NCBI GenBank assembly: GCA_006384855.1
Contig: VCJN01001247.1
Location: 30,426 to 94,425, forward strand
Origin: Tetraselmis striata
Taxonomy: Eukaryota; Chlorophyta; Chlorodendrophyceae; Chlorodendrales; Chlorodendraceae
Direction: 5' to 3'
Length of the DNA: 64,000 bases
In this document: piece by piece, positions 36,161 through 48,227 of the stretch
Numbering within the stretch: the first letter of the stretch is position 1
Layout of the letters: the number at the start of each line of letters is the position of its first letter
The notes under the pieces: model-generated
The model's input: only the letters and a program-made list of their open reading frames with translations
Told to the model about the DNA's origin: nothing
Database searches by the model: none
Position numbers and translations under genes: made by a program

Positions 36161-36222
36161 TTGGCAAAACTAGCTGTGCCTCCCTCTGCCCAGTGCCTAC
36201 CTGCCTGCTCATGGAAGTAGTT
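36161..36222 (+). repeat. Split direct repeat B2
   Basis: Second copy of B1; separated from A2 by ~70 bases of unrelated sequence. It marks the right end of the element. Confidence 0.9.
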
Positions 36223-36611
36223 ACACTTAGAATGAATGGGCGATATGAGTCTTTTTTTGCTGGCCAGCGAAATGACGTACTGTGTTGTCCAGCTGACGGT
36301 ACGTTACAGTATGTTATGTATAGTCAGTGCAATTGACTGCGTTTTAGTAGTTAAAGATGCTATTCCTGGCCAACAAACAGCTGGCCAGGGGATTCCCGTG
36401 TAGTAATACACTGCTATAATCACAAATGTCCGCACTTACTTTACTTCCACAGCGGGCAGGATTGGGGCTGATGTTTTATTTCCTATTTATTTGCAAACAT
36501 TATTATTTATTATTGTATGTATCGTATTAAATGAATATTAAAAAAAGCAGACGCAGGTATTAAATAATTCTCCAATGCCACACGGCACACCGTACAGCAC
36601 AACACAATAAA

Positions 36612-36656
<45 letters not shown>

Positions 36657-38119
36657 CAACGGCCCCACTTATTAGTCGCTAGGCCTCACCGGCTCAGCCG
36701 CCCCACGGCCCTGCCCCGCCCGCCGCCGCCCACCTAGCGCCCCAGCCGCCCCTGCCTCCAACCCCATTGTCCACTGGGGCCCGGCCCCACTACCCACCAA
36801 GGCCCTTGTCCACTTCCGCAAACCGGGGGTTAAATGTACACTTTCAGCAACCGTAATGCCCTTCTACGCAATGCCGCGTGCCTATCAAGTTCTCGCATCT
36901 TCTCAGCACAGTTGGCCTTGACGCACCTCACGAGCACCTAATAGCCGGCACGCTCACATGTTTTGCACAAAGGTAAAATAATGGTGTAGACAGTCTGTAA
37001 CACCTCATATCTACTATGACTCCTCCGCCGTCATGCATGGCCAAGCGCCGTCCAAGCAAGGATATGCATGGCCGGGATACTAACGGCGGCAGCGGTGCGG
37101 TGCTGAGCCCCCAGCCGCTCATGCACCGCTCCCAGCATCCGAGTACTGCTTAAGTACGTGAACATAAAGTTGAGGTCACTTACAAATGTAGCTCATGCGG
37201 AGTCATGACCGTCCGCGCGGTGGGGATGGCCACCGTCCACATGTCCGACGCCGCGTCAAGCTGGCTGGCCGAACAAGATCCGTTCCCTACATGTGATTGG
37301 GAGAGCGGCCACCCCATTCTATCTAAAGCCGAGAGTTGCCGGCATGGTCTATAGGAATTCCTGTCAGCTCCTTTTGCGAGCCCGACGCAGCCTCCGCAAC
37401 CCTCTCCATCACGCGGGCATCCGCGTCGCCGAGGTGGCGAGCAAGTGACTCCCCCCCCCCCCCCCCCTCTGTTTCTCCGGAGAGTAGAGGACAAACACAT
37501 AACATTAAATCGAACCGGCCTAATATGAAGCCATGCTAAGAATCTGGTCTGGATTTGGTCGCTATTTAAATATCCTTTATACTATATTTAAGGATATGTA
37601 GTCTGATGCATGCTTCCTCGCGCTCCGCCATCGCTAATTCAGCGCGGACTCGAGGCGTTAGATGCTGTTGGTGGAGCGCGCGGTTGCGCGCGCCTCCGAA
37701 GTTGTTAGCTCATCCCATGGATTCATCCGCACAGCAGCGTTAGCGACTAAGGATTATGAGATACCTGTAGTTATACTGCCATCAGGCGGGTCCTGATCTG
37801 CCTGTACTGCGTATGAACGGAGCAGCGACAGACAAGCGCAGCTCGCGCCATCGTCCTCGCTCCGACGGGCTCTTGTTTGCATCGCCCGAGGCGGCCGCGC
37901 TCTAGAGCCAGCTCCCTGCCTGAAACCCCAGCCTATTTTGGTGCTGCTGATACGATAAAAGGCGTGCATGCCACGCGGTTTGGGATTTCGGGACACGGAC
38001 CCGCCTGGGCGGGCGGCAGGGTGGCTGGGTGGCCAACAGGACTCGCCGAGCTGCGGCGTTCCTTCTTATTGCGTTGACTCGCCGCGGCGAGTTGATATAC
38101 CAGCGCGCCGCGACGAAGG
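36223..38119. other. Gene-poor interval with (CA)n repeat
   Basis: AT-rich at 36420-36610, a (CA)n microsatellite at 36614-36654, and GC-rich sequence after it. A poly(C) tract at ~37449-37467 adjoins a short minus-strand frame (LARHLGDADARVMERVAEAA, ~37340-37450) that might be an exon but lacks partners. I call no gene; the end of the interval is the promoter side of the gene at 38120. Confidence 0.4.
36614..36654. repeat. (CA)n microsatellite
   Basis: About 20 uninterrupted CA units in an intergenic AT-rich region. Confidence 0.97.
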
Positions 38120-39845
38120 ATGGCGGCGAATGTTGCCGACAGGGGCCTTCGCCAACGATGGACGACTGAGCTGGAGAGAGAGCGCACGGCTCTAGCGGGT
38201 GCGGGGCGGCCTGTCGCTCGCCAGTTGCATGACGCAGGTCCCGACGCGGGCTACGATGCCGCATTTTCCCCGAGAAAGAAAAAAGCAGGGAACCGTCTTG
38301 CCGCTGGAGCGTGTCTGTCCATGCACACATGGCGACTGCGTATCCGCGCGAGCGATGCATAATCATACTTCAGGCCGCTGGAGAGACGCCATGCCCGGCT
38401 GCCGGCCCTGCCGGGGCACCAGTTGGACGGTTGCCTCAGGACTATCACAGCAACATAATATGGCGCTGACCCACCCCTCCCCCCTTCCTTTGGCGCCCCA
38501 TATCGGTGTTGGCTGTCCGGCTTGGCAGATGAAATCAAGGAGATCAAGCAGGTAGAGAAGCTGCTGAGTGCCAAGCTCAAGCAGATGCAGGCGGAGCAAG
38601 GCAGAGAGGGCGGCCGTGCGGCCAGCCAGCCGGGCTCACATGTACGGCCCAGGCACAGCACTTCTCATCGCCATATGGCCATCAACTACATGGAGGCACC
38701 TGAACTCCCGGCGCCCGCTTCCCGGCTTCCTGTGGCGCCTTAGGTGGACAGGACGGGCGACCCAGGCGCGACCAGTTCCCAGCGCCGCTCCTCCGGGGCC
38801 TCCTCCAGCAGCGGTGGCTCAGCGGGCGGTGGCTTGGACATCACACTGGCGCCAGAACAGCCTGGGCTGGCGATGCTGCAGCTCCAAGAGTTCCTGAGCC
38901 AGCAGCGAGGGCAGCTTAAGCGCCGTGCTAAGGAGATCAAGCGCACGCTGCATGAGTGGCGGGTTGGCATCGAGCAGACCAGGGGGGTGACTGAGGTGTG
39001 TGACCCCCCCCCCCCCCCCCCCCCCTGCCGGGTGAACATCAACGTCAGCAAGCATGCGGTGGTGTGGCTGGGCTGACTGTTGTGTGCGGGCACAGGCACA
39101 GGCGCAGGGCAGGAGTGAGTCGGGGAGCGATTCGTCCGAGGGGTACAGTAGCGAGGAGGGTAGCCTGAGGCAGACGTTCATGGCAGCGGTGGACCTTAGC
39201 AACCGCAGCCAGGCGGATTCAGTGGTGGCGCTCTCGCATGCACTGGCGCTTCTGGCGGAGCGCCCGTCCGAGGCGGGCCCGCCGAGGGAAGGCCTCCGCC
39301 ACGCGCACCCCAACAGAGCCCAACCTGAGCCCGCCGGCTCAAGCCTGCGCCAACAGGGTGCGGCCGGCAAGGAGAACCGCGCGCCGGGAGGGGAGCGGCG
39401 GACGCGGCACGCCCACTGGTGGCTGCCGGCGGGGGTTAGCAGCAGCGGCGCTTCGAGACGGAGCAGCATCGCATCGCTGGTGGCGCCAATAGCGCCGGAT
39501 CGGCCGCCGCTGCGCGCTTGGGCGCCGTCACCACCTCCAAGCGGGCTGCACCGCACGTGGGCCGCCTTCCAGGCGCAGCAGGCCAGCCTGATCCGGGACC
39601 AGTCCGATTGGCTGCGCTCCTTCAAGGAGCGATTGGCCTATGGCGCCGGTCCGTACAGCGCCGCACCGCCGCCGCTTCCGCCACTGCGGTTGCCATCCGT
39701 CGGGGGCAGCCTGCGCGGCACGGCTCGGGCGGGGGCTGGGGGCGCCTGCCCAGAGGTGCGCATTCGGCCCGATCCGGCCTCTGGTGGCGCGTCGATAATG
39801 CTTGATGACCACACCGAGCTAAAAATATCGCTGTGCAAGCGGTGA
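38120..39845 (+). CDS. Coiled-coil protein of unknown function
   Basis: Proposed exons 38120-38237, 38529-38641, 38744-38995 and 39096-39845, all in phase, 410 residues. Exon 1 gives a charged helix (RQRWTTELERERTALAG). Exon 2 is a Lys/Glu-rich coiled coil (EIKEIKQVEKLLSAKLKQMQ). Exon 3 has a Ser-rich linker then LQLQEFLSQQRGQLKRRAKE and IKRTLHEW. Exon 4 is disordered (Ser/Pro/Ala/Arg-rich) but contains a conserved-looking helix FQAQQASLIRDQSDWLRSFK. The helix pattern with paired Trp residues is loosely like the C-terminal part of centriolar appendage proteins such as CEP164, but this is a weak impression. It converges on the dehydrogenase gene downstream. The third intron has a poly(C) tract right after its donor. 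The start is the first ATG in frame; an upstream exon is possible. Confidence 0.65.
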
Positions 39846-39954
39846 CGCGGGCCTCAGGCAACAGGTCATGAGAGGGAATTGGGGAGTGACCCCCCCCCCC
39901 CCCCCCCCCCCCCCCTCACCCCCCTCCCGGGCCCTCCCTTCCCACACAGCTCGC

Positions 39955-39959
39955 TGTAA
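39955..39959 (+). terminator. TGTAA polyadenylation signal candidate
   Basis: TGTAA 110 bases downstream of the stop of the coiled-coil gene, in the sense strand; follows a poly(C) tract (39891-39915). Confidence 0.5.
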
Positions 39960-40279
39960 CAATCTGCACAGTTGCATTGCTGTGCTGCTGTGCCATGGCA
40001 TGGGGGGCGTCTGTCTTTGAGCGGCTGAGGGGTTCCCCCAAACCTGGCATATTTTGCACCTCGACTGGCATCGAGTCAGAGTATGCATTTCGTGTCCGTG
40101 GTGTACTGTGATAGATTTCGAGATATATGTAGATTTTCTTTCTTTCGGGAAAGGGATTGTCAACGACAAACAACAAATGGCAAGGACACACAGCAGGGCG
40201 ATGGTGGCGCTTTTCAGCTGCAACCCTGGGCGGACGCAGCGCTCCAGACTAAGGTGGTGAGGGCGGCGCCCTTGCAGTG

Positions 40280-40284
40280 TTACA
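40280..40284 (-). terminator. TGTAA polyadenylation signal candidate, SDR gene
   Basis: TTACA on the plus strand, i.e. TGTAA in the sense of the dehydrogenase gene, 81 bases past its stop. Confidence 0.5.
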
Positions 40285-40364
40285 AAGTATAAGCGCGTGA
40301 TTGGAAAAGGGCATACTTCTAGTGGAAGATGGCCCCGCGCAGGGAAAGTGGGGGGGGGGGGCGG

Positions 40365-41885
40365 TCACATGTCGGATCCGCCATTGACCTCCAGCGTCTG
40401 GCCCGTCACGTACGACGCCAGTGGGGAGACCAGCATGAGCATCGCGGCCGCACCCTCCGCCGCGCTGCCGGTGCGCCGCAGCGCCACGCGGCCGGCAACC
40501 GCCTTGTCCAGCTGCCCACCAGCGCCGGGGATGCCCAGGCGGACCTCCTGGCCGCCCACTCGCATAGTGGCGCCCGCCTCCTTGGCCCGCGTGAGCCTGC
40601 GTCAGGCCAGCAGTGCAAAATGTCACCTCACTGTCCCCCGATTCCCCCCCTTTCGGCACGCACCAGGCTCAGCGATGTTGTAGTTTAAGTGACAAGTAGA
40701 GGAGGCAAGGTTTCGCTTTGGGGGGGGATGGAACTTCAATATCAAACGGAAGAGTTTACGGGTCTTACATGCTTGAGTCCCCGTGACCACGCTTTAGGTC
40801 CGCTCTACAAAACTGTTTCTGCCCCACACCCCACAGAGGAACACGATATATATATCTGGAAATGTATCAGGATATACAGCGAATATATCACGGAATCAAA
40901 CGACATTATGGGCATTATCATTGCAGAACACTGCCGCGGGGGTGCAGCCGCATACCCCAGGGGTGTGGGATGATGCCCCCAGCCACCTTATCTGCTCTGT
41001 GCGCCCGCGTGGCTACCTACATTCAGGGTCGCTCTCTCTGTCCCCTCTACCTCTGGAACAGTTGGTCCCTGTAAACCCCCGGAGAGGCACATCCGGCGTT
41101 TCATGGTTGTCATCTCTGGCCGTCAGGGGTTACTATCAATGCCCCTGTAGTACCAGCACGGATACTCTACTCACTGCGGTACTCATTGTTCCCTGCCTGC
41201 ATTTGACGAAGGGTGATTGGCTTGTTCTAGGGCCGTGAGGACAGAGCCTGTTCCCACTTCTTGTGCGTTAATACGATACTCACCGCCCCCCTGCCATTTC
41301 GTTTCTCTCGGGGCAGCAACCCTCCCCCCCGGGGGGGGGGGGGGGGGGGGGGGGCAACCTGGTGTCCATCCAGCCAAACGCGATGCAGTTGCACCGCACA
41401 TTGAAGGGCCCCCACTCCTTGGCCACCGTCTTGGTGAGGCCGACCACGCCCATCTTGGCCTGCACATGACAGGGGAACAGAGGGTGTAGGGGGTGAAAGG
41501 TGGCTCACGAACTGCCTGGCTAAGCTGTGCTGTGCTGTGCTGTATTTGCTGCTCCAGCGACCTGAAGGAGAAGCGGCGGTGCAAGCTTACCGTGCTGTAG
41601 TTTGCCTGGCCGACGCTGCCGCGCGTGCCTGAAGCAGCGGAGCGGTGGGCGCATCAGATGGCGCTGCTACAGGCAAGGATCATTTTCCGGTATAAGGATA
41701 TGACCTGCCGGCTGTCCCGCATGACTGCCTTTCTGTTGCCATCAAACTGCACCTATTAGTATGAGTAGCAATTGGTTGAGTAATAAATGGAAACGTGTAT
41801 ATGTATCATGCAATAGCTGGCCATTTACTGTAGCATAAAGTGCTGCCCTGTTCCACGATCCTCCTTTAAACTTCACTTCTTCATT

Positions 41886-41930
<45 letters not shown>

Positions 41931-43662
41931 GGGGGGGGGGGGGTCCATATACATACAATGCACACGATGCATACGCGCTACTTGTGCATCATGCATACGG
42001 GTACAGTGACTTAAACGACGGGATGGTTCGATTGGCCACAAAAGCGCGAGAAACCTGGCTCTGCTCGAAATCAAGCCTGCGCACCTACTTTCCGACTGCA
42101 CATCAAACAAACGCACTTCCCACATAACAATCAGTAAAGCAGTAGCAGCGCGCGCGCTGGTGGAGTTGATAGGCAGGCAGGTACGGCAGGGGTACGGCGA
42201 GCCACCTGATACGGAAGAGATGTTGAGGATGCAGCGCGGGCGGGCTTGACCTGAGCAGCCGCACGCAAGCAGAGCGTCGGTATCAGGCGGCCACGACCCT
42301 AGTACATCTGGCTGCATGCAGTGCACACACTCAGGCGAAAGTGGGAAGTGACTCTACCGTGTGCCTCAATCTCCGCCTTGCCGGCATCGCGCATGTATGG
42401 CGCCGCCGCCTGCAGGAGGAGCGGACTTGAGGCTGGGGATGGATGTGAAGCTGCTTGGAAGGCAGTGAGGTCGATGGGAGGGTAGGTGGCGGACCTGGAT
42501 GAGGCGGAACGGCGCCGTGCAGTGCACCGCCAGCATTGCCTCCCACTGCACCCCTGTCATCTTGTGCAGCATGCCATCCCAGGTGTAGCCTGCAGCGCAT
42601 CCACAGCGTCAGGACTCCCTGCTGCCCGGCGACAGGCCACGCCAGTCAGAGCAGCCGCGCTCCCCCCCCCCCCCCTCCCAACCCACCTGCGTTGTTCACC
42701 AGAATGTCGAGCCGCCCAAAGCGCTGCACCGCCGCCTTCACCACATCCCCCGCAAAGTCCTCCGCGGTGACGTCGCCTTGTGGGGGCACAGACACCGGCC
42801 CCTCAAAAGCGAGCCGTGCGTGGGAGCACCAGCAGTCTGAGAGCGGGCCGCTCCCCTCAGATGTCCGCTTTCAGCGTTTGAAGCCACCCACCTGCATGTG
42901 ACAGCGCCTGGCCGCCCGCTTGCCGGATCTCCTCCGCCACCTGCGCAGCTTTGGCGCCATCCAGGTCGCTCACCACAACTGCGGCACCATGCTGCGCAAA
43001 CAGCGCAGCGGCAGCCGCGCCGAGGCCTTGTCCAGCGCCCGTGATTATCGCCACCTGGGGCAAATTGATGGAGGTGTCAGGTACGTGATTCAGCGGCCGC
43101 GGGCAACGGCAGGATTGGTCTCTGAGCGCATCTGCTGTAAGCAACTGATGGAGGTGCCATTCAGGCATACCTCCCCACCCCCTTCGGCAAGGTCATATTT
43201 CGTACATGGCGGCAGTGTTTATAGGTAAGGAGTACAGGCAAACTTCACTAATGCCGGTGTCTGCACAGTGTGCAGGTATGCACAGGATAGGATTATCACG
43301 AGTATCGCTACGGAAAATCCAAAATAAACGTTTGAAGCCGAGCGAAGAGTTTGTATACTTGCTATGAGCAAAGCTCTCCGAGCAAAACCAGGGCGAAACC
43401 CGGTCTTTATCCAGGGAGCCGATGACAAGCCTGTAAACAGGTCGGGGAAACCGCAGAACGGAGTTGCATGTGCGAGTACCTGGTCCTGCAGAAGATTGGC
43501 AGGTGCGCCCGCCGCACAGGGCGCCGCGCGCAGCCCAATGCCGCCACTGCTCGAGTGGACGTCACCGTCGCTCCGGCGCGCCGATTCGCCGCCGGCTAGC
43601 GCCGCTCCCAGATGCGCCGACAGCCTGCCCAGCCGCCTCTCAACGCGAGCTGCAGCGTCCAT
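40365..43662 (-). CDS. Short-chain dehydrogenase/reductase (FabG-like)
   Basis: Nine exons (complement): 43480-43662, 42892-43054, 42687-42776, 42495-42589, 42358-42409, 42206-42250, 41591-41628, 41359-41459, 40365-40596. Every junction is in phase, 332 residues. Exon 1 encodes a 61-residue leader, possibly for organelle import. The Rossmann fold starts at residue 62: VAIITGAGQGLG (TGxxxGxG cofactor motif), acidic SDLDG after strand 2 (suggesting NAD preference), NNAG at 143-146, catalytic Ser in NISSVSG, YxxxK as Tyr220/Lys224 in QANYSTAKMG, and the C-terminal SYVTGQTLEVNGG typical of 3-oxoacyl-ACP-reductase-like SDRs. The position of the usual catalytic Asn (AVN-x-x-x-x-F) is His168 (AVHCTAPF). 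It probably reduces a keto group or oxidises an alcohol with NAD(P)(H); the substrate cannot be told. Confidence 0.92.
41892..41927. repeat. (GT)n microsatellite in SDR intron 6
   Basis: About 18 GT units directly followed by a poly(G) run (from 41929) inside the 577-bp intron between exons 6 and 7. Confidence 0.95.
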
Positions 43663-46600
43663 TTATTAGAAGTTTTGCGTGCGCTACTGGTACCTCGCGT
43701 CGCTTCGAGTTCTGCTAGGAGGCGTTATCCGGGAGTCAAGATCAACAGTTGCAATAGTCGGTGTGTGTGCAACAACGGCAGCACAGCAGCAGCAACTGGC
43801 AGACGTGTATGCTGATGTGTAGTGATGATGGGCGTGCTGCGCGGCACCACGCTGATTGATGGGTTTCGTTGCACGGCGGGGTAGAGTAAGAACGTACAGG
43901 GTAGTGATAGTTCGATATGTAGAAGCAGAGACGGCTAAACGGCCGTCGTAGAGACGCTGCAAGGGTTTCACTGCCAGTCCTGTCCCGGGGGAGGGAAACA
44001 ATGTGGTAGGAGAAGTAGGGAATAAGTAGCGACTATATGTGTGGGCCGTGAGTACCTGTACGCTCAGGCCGTCGTATAAACGGTAAACTCGTACCCATAC
44101 TCGAGGTGTACGGGTACGGGTTGTCGATGCGCGACGAGATTGTGTGCGCGCGCTGCGGCCGCCGGGCTGCATGTCGGATATATCTCGGTTTCCTATCGTA
44201 TAGGTAGCGCAATAACACGGCGACGACCCCCTATTTCGCTCGGTGCTGGCAGTAGTCGTACAAGTCACAATAATTATGTACATTAACACCCTGTAGCGTA
44301 GATCGAGTACGAGAACCAGCACATGATGTCACTCATCACATACCTTGATTGATACCGGTAGGTTCCATGAGATCTTCCAGGTTGAGGTAAGCTATTTCGT
44401 TGTGGCATAGTGCTACGCCCTAGACAACCCCCTTTGGCTTCGCCTCCGGTTGTCTTCGCAGTTGGAGACGCATACCGCGTGGGAGTCGGCTTCCATCATC
44501 CCTAATCGGCACCGGGATCTGGGAAGGCGTTGTGAATGCAGTCTTCCGGCCGGACTTCGTCTGCTTCCCACACAGCATAGTGCAAGGTAGGCATGGTCAC
44601 ATACACATGTCATTTTCACCAGTACTGTTGGCATGGGTCGGCGGCACGACATGGCCGTTGCTGATATTGCGCCCGTGTAGATGTTGAGGTGTGTTAGCAC
44701 CCCTCCACAGCTGCCCCTTCACCGTTATCGCATCATGTTTTATTTGGACATTGACATGATATTGTTAATGTTGCTTTCACCAAAGGTGTGCTTCCTTTGT
44801 GAAGCACTGTCACGCCAAGAACACCCCCGTCTGCCCCGAGGATCCGAGCGATGGCGATGGGGACGCTACTGAGCACCCGTGCATATCAACATCATCGTAT
44901 TTATTTAACATGCGTTGCAGCTCATAAGCATGCATGGTTAGCGCTTCAAATGTTTCTGAGGGCATGGCAGCGCAGGGTGGGCTGATGTCCTGATTTTTAG
45001 TACACCAAGTTAGTGCTGCGCAATGAATATGTTCATGTAGAGAATGGCACGCGCATCAAATATAAATATAGGCGCCGGGTGGGTCATGGGTTTCCAACTG
45101 TAGCGGAAACACATATTTCCTCCCAAAACCTTGTCTGCCAATATAAATATAGGCGCCGGGTGGGTCATGGGTTTCCAACTGTAGCGGAAACACATATTTC
45201 CTCCCAAAACCTTGTCTGCCAATATTGCATTCATTTTCAGGCATAATGTCACACATGAGACGTTATGCCGCGCAATGATGTGCGCCGACAACATTACGGG
45301 TGCCAATGAATAGACGAGAGCGCGATCATACTGCTTCATCGACCGTTGTAACCAAACAAGGATGTATGTGTATACACCCTGCTGTATTGATCCTTTCCTG
45401 TAATGCCATCATTGTTTTGATTGCATTTTGATACATCTACATATTGCTAGTAGTTCACAACATTATCTAAGGCTGATGCTTGTGGTATTGTGCATCAGTA
45501 TGCATGACTGATTTGTGTCGGCCCGGATACCCATGTAGAACCAGGTACCGTAATCACATTAAGGTACCATTGATATACATCAACACTGCTACACCGCGGC
45601 ATCATTTTTTGCCGGGTTCCATATCACTTAGCCGCTAAGTGATGATGACAGCAACTCCAATATCGACTACTATACCGCCAGTAGTCATCGCACAACATGC
45701 TGGAGTCAGCCAACACTTCACAACTATCGCCACCTCCCCGCCACCATGACGACGTCTGGAGGCACAGTGTTTCTCTTCGCCGGCGGAGACAGCCTCCCCC
45801 TGGAGTATGGGCCGCCTCAGGATCTTCCCCTACCCCATCAGGGGCCGCCCCTCCTCTACTATATGTGACGTGCGTCAAATTGATCGTATAGAGGATGAGG
45901 TCGAGGACAGTGTCAAGGTAGACGTGCCGTTGACTATTGCACGCCTATGCGCTCTCAACAGCACCGAACGCGAGGCAGTGCAAGGGGTGAACGTGTACGG
46001 GTGCACGTAAAACCGGACTGAGGCATGGAGGACGCGGAAGGCTCGACGGACGAGGGCTACGAAGCACATTTTGTGTGCCAGTGGGGTAAGAAGCAGCTGG
46101 CGGCAGCTGGATTTTCCTTAGCTGCCGGCAATAGGTTCCAGCTCTACACCCGCCCGACCGCGGTCTCGCGTAAATGTCATCGGCTTCGGCACCCGGACAC
46201 GGCAACGCCGTGAAAGGCACTGGCGGAATGACGACACCGGACGGCACGGGCAGGAAGCGGCCTGAACGCGCTATCCCATGCAAGACATGTAATACATGGT
46301 CTTATTTTGTGATGATAAATTCATCTAAGTCGACGACCCCCTCACCGCCCCTTCCCCCCACGAGCATCGCTACTGAAACAACCGTTCGACAAAGCCATCA
46401 CGTTGTTCTACCCCATTGATGTATGGTGTTTCCGGCTTGCCCATGTTGGACAACGAGATCCCTGAGTACACGAAAAGACCACATAATCAAGCGGTCCAAG
46501 GAGCTCGCGGTTGCTCGCGCCGGCTGTCCCTATGACCGTATCCCTGGCCAGCCCACCGACGCCACCATGCGCAAGCATATTCAGAAGGCGGCTCGCAGCC

Positions 46601-47964
46601 GCAGGAGGAACTGGCCGCACTCCAAGAAGTGGGCGGAGAAAAAGGTTGAGGGCATCCAGCTATGGAACTCGTCGCGGTAGTGCAAGTATTTCGCAGAAGC
46701 GGTGCGAAAAAGGACGTCCGACCACCCAGCACCCTCCTACTTGACCGAGGCCCAATAAGAGGCTGCCGCTTTGATCCGCAGTGCTCTCTCCCCGGCGGAG
46801 AAAGGCGATGCCAACCCTACCAGAACCCCCGCCGTGGATCGGTGAGTTCGAGATTTCAGTTTAGGTGGCGCTTGCTGCTTGCGCGCATGTTGCCTTATGC
46901 ATGTGGTGACGACTACATCACAACGACTGAGTTACAACTTAGGCCTGGCATAGACATGAATGGCAACCCGTTGTAGGAGCAATATACCGGCTCCAGCCCC
47001 TCTAACCCGTTCAATCGTCCAGCTCCCGTCCCCCGTGCTGGTCGAGCCTCCCCGCTGCATGATACGACCAACATTCAAACGGCTTCACCTGGGTGTGTGC
47101 GTGTGACCTCCAACTTCGTTGATACGGCGAGAATGCAAGCTCGGCGTCAACAAAAGCAAGCGCACCTGCGAGCGGCAGCAACAGCTAAGCAGCCCGCGAG
47201 CAGCCGACACCATGGCCGTGGGCAGGCGAATGGCAGGCATGGCGGTGATGAACACCACCACCCCACAAGCCGCAGGCACACGAGCGAGGCAGACCGGGCA
47301 GAAGAGGCACGCGGCAACACAACCCCCGAGGCAGCAATAGCAAGCCGCCGCGCCGCGGCGGCGGCCGTGGGCACTAGAGGTCCCATGTAAATACATGTTC
47401 TGTTTGTTTCTTAGTACTTTCGCACAGTGTCCGACCCCATCCGCATCAAACTGAAAGTGACCGATAGTCACCGGTCAAATTTGCCAGACATGATGAAGCG
47501 TGCTTACATGCGCTTAACCACAATTAGAAGCTCCACTCTCATTGGTTGTTGGGTTGGCAACATCCAGTCTGGCGCTTATGCTCTGATACAACCTCGAACC
47601 ATCCGCCGCCCGCGTGAAATTCATTTCAGTTGTCTTTATCACGTTGTCTTCATGTGGCGAACATTACTGCAGCTCCCGCCCGTTAAGTTTGAACTCCCGC
47701 GCGCGACTAGTCGCCGGGTAATCGCGCTTACTGCCGCGCTTAGTGATCTGACTTGTAGAATATCACAAAGTATTGTACTCGTACCACCCCCGAGCGAGGT
47801 ACCTTGTTATGGTGACGACTCGCGACTTCTCGCGACTGCTCGTAGTGGCGCTACTCGTCACGCTATTCTCTAATATTGAGTGCAAGATATCGCTGCCCCA
47901 CACATGCCTCCCACCTGAAATAAAGTATTGCGGTGTCAAGCTTGCTACATACATGCGCTTACTC
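43663..47964. other. Gene-poor interval, possible degraded transposon coding
   Basis: No intact gene seen. 43.7-44.4 kb has only short frames. 46.4-46.9 kb has plus-strand coding-like pieces (KHIQKAARSRRRNWPHSKKW, then CKYFAEAVRKRTSDHPAPSY) interrupted by stops, probably a decayed transposon ORF. 47.1-47.9 kb has low-complexity Arg/Ala/His-rich frames that I do not trust. The 81-bp duplication at 45061-45222 is listed separately. Confidence 0.4.
45061..45222. repeat. Two-copy 81-bp tandem duplication
   Basis: Units 45061-45141 and 45142-45222 are identical as far as I can read. The length is 27 codons, and a minus-strand frame of 109 codons (45010-45339) stays open through both, repeating LADKVLGGNMCFRYSWKPMT. 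Confidence 0.93.
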
Positions 47965-48227
47965 GCGCTTACTATTCGGTAAGCGCGGTTAAGCGGACCA
48001 CGTTGTCTGACGTTTCGACGAGTGGAGGTCCGTGGATCGATTCCCGGCTCTGTCACTTGAGAGTAATATCGTCCGGGCCCGTGTCCGGGTTTACCCTGTT
48101 CATGCATTAGCTCTTCGTCGGGGTTCGAATGAGGCAACAATTTAATGGCTATGCAAGAGCTACGACTGCGGTTGGCGCACGAGGCCAAGTGATGGGGTGA
48201 CTTCGGCCAATGGCCCGGGGCGAACTG
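47965..48227 (+). mobile_element. tRNA-derived SINE-like element, copy 2
   Basis: Plus-strand counterpart of 20368-20605: tRNA-like head with ACTATTCGGTAAGCGCGG and B-box GGATCGATTCCC, then the shared body (CGTGTCCGGGTTTACCC, GGGTTCGAATGAGGCAA, GGCGCACGAGGCCAAGTG, CCCGGGGCGAACT). Its head carries about 20 extra bases between the boxes relative to copy 1. Confidence 0.68.

Larger units (their letters stand above)
34675..36222. mobile_element. Non-autonomous element with split direct repeats (A1-body-B1A2-B2)
   Basis: A1 (34675-34944) and A2 (35823-36089) are near-identical ~268-bp repeats differing mainly by a 3-nt GAC; B1 (35757-35818) and B2 (36161-36222) are near-identical 62-bp repeats. 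B1 abuts A2 with only ~3-4 bases between, giving the A1-body-B1A2-B2 order that defines split direct repeats in PAT/Kangaroo-type DIRS retrotransposons. The ~810-bp body has no recognisable RT or recombinase, so the element would be non-autonomous. A contains a perfect 16-bp palindrome (TCCGGAAATTTCCGGA) and a GCCGATT/AATCGGC hairpin. A simple duplication could produce part of this layout, but not both interleaved pairs easily. Confidence 0.6.
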
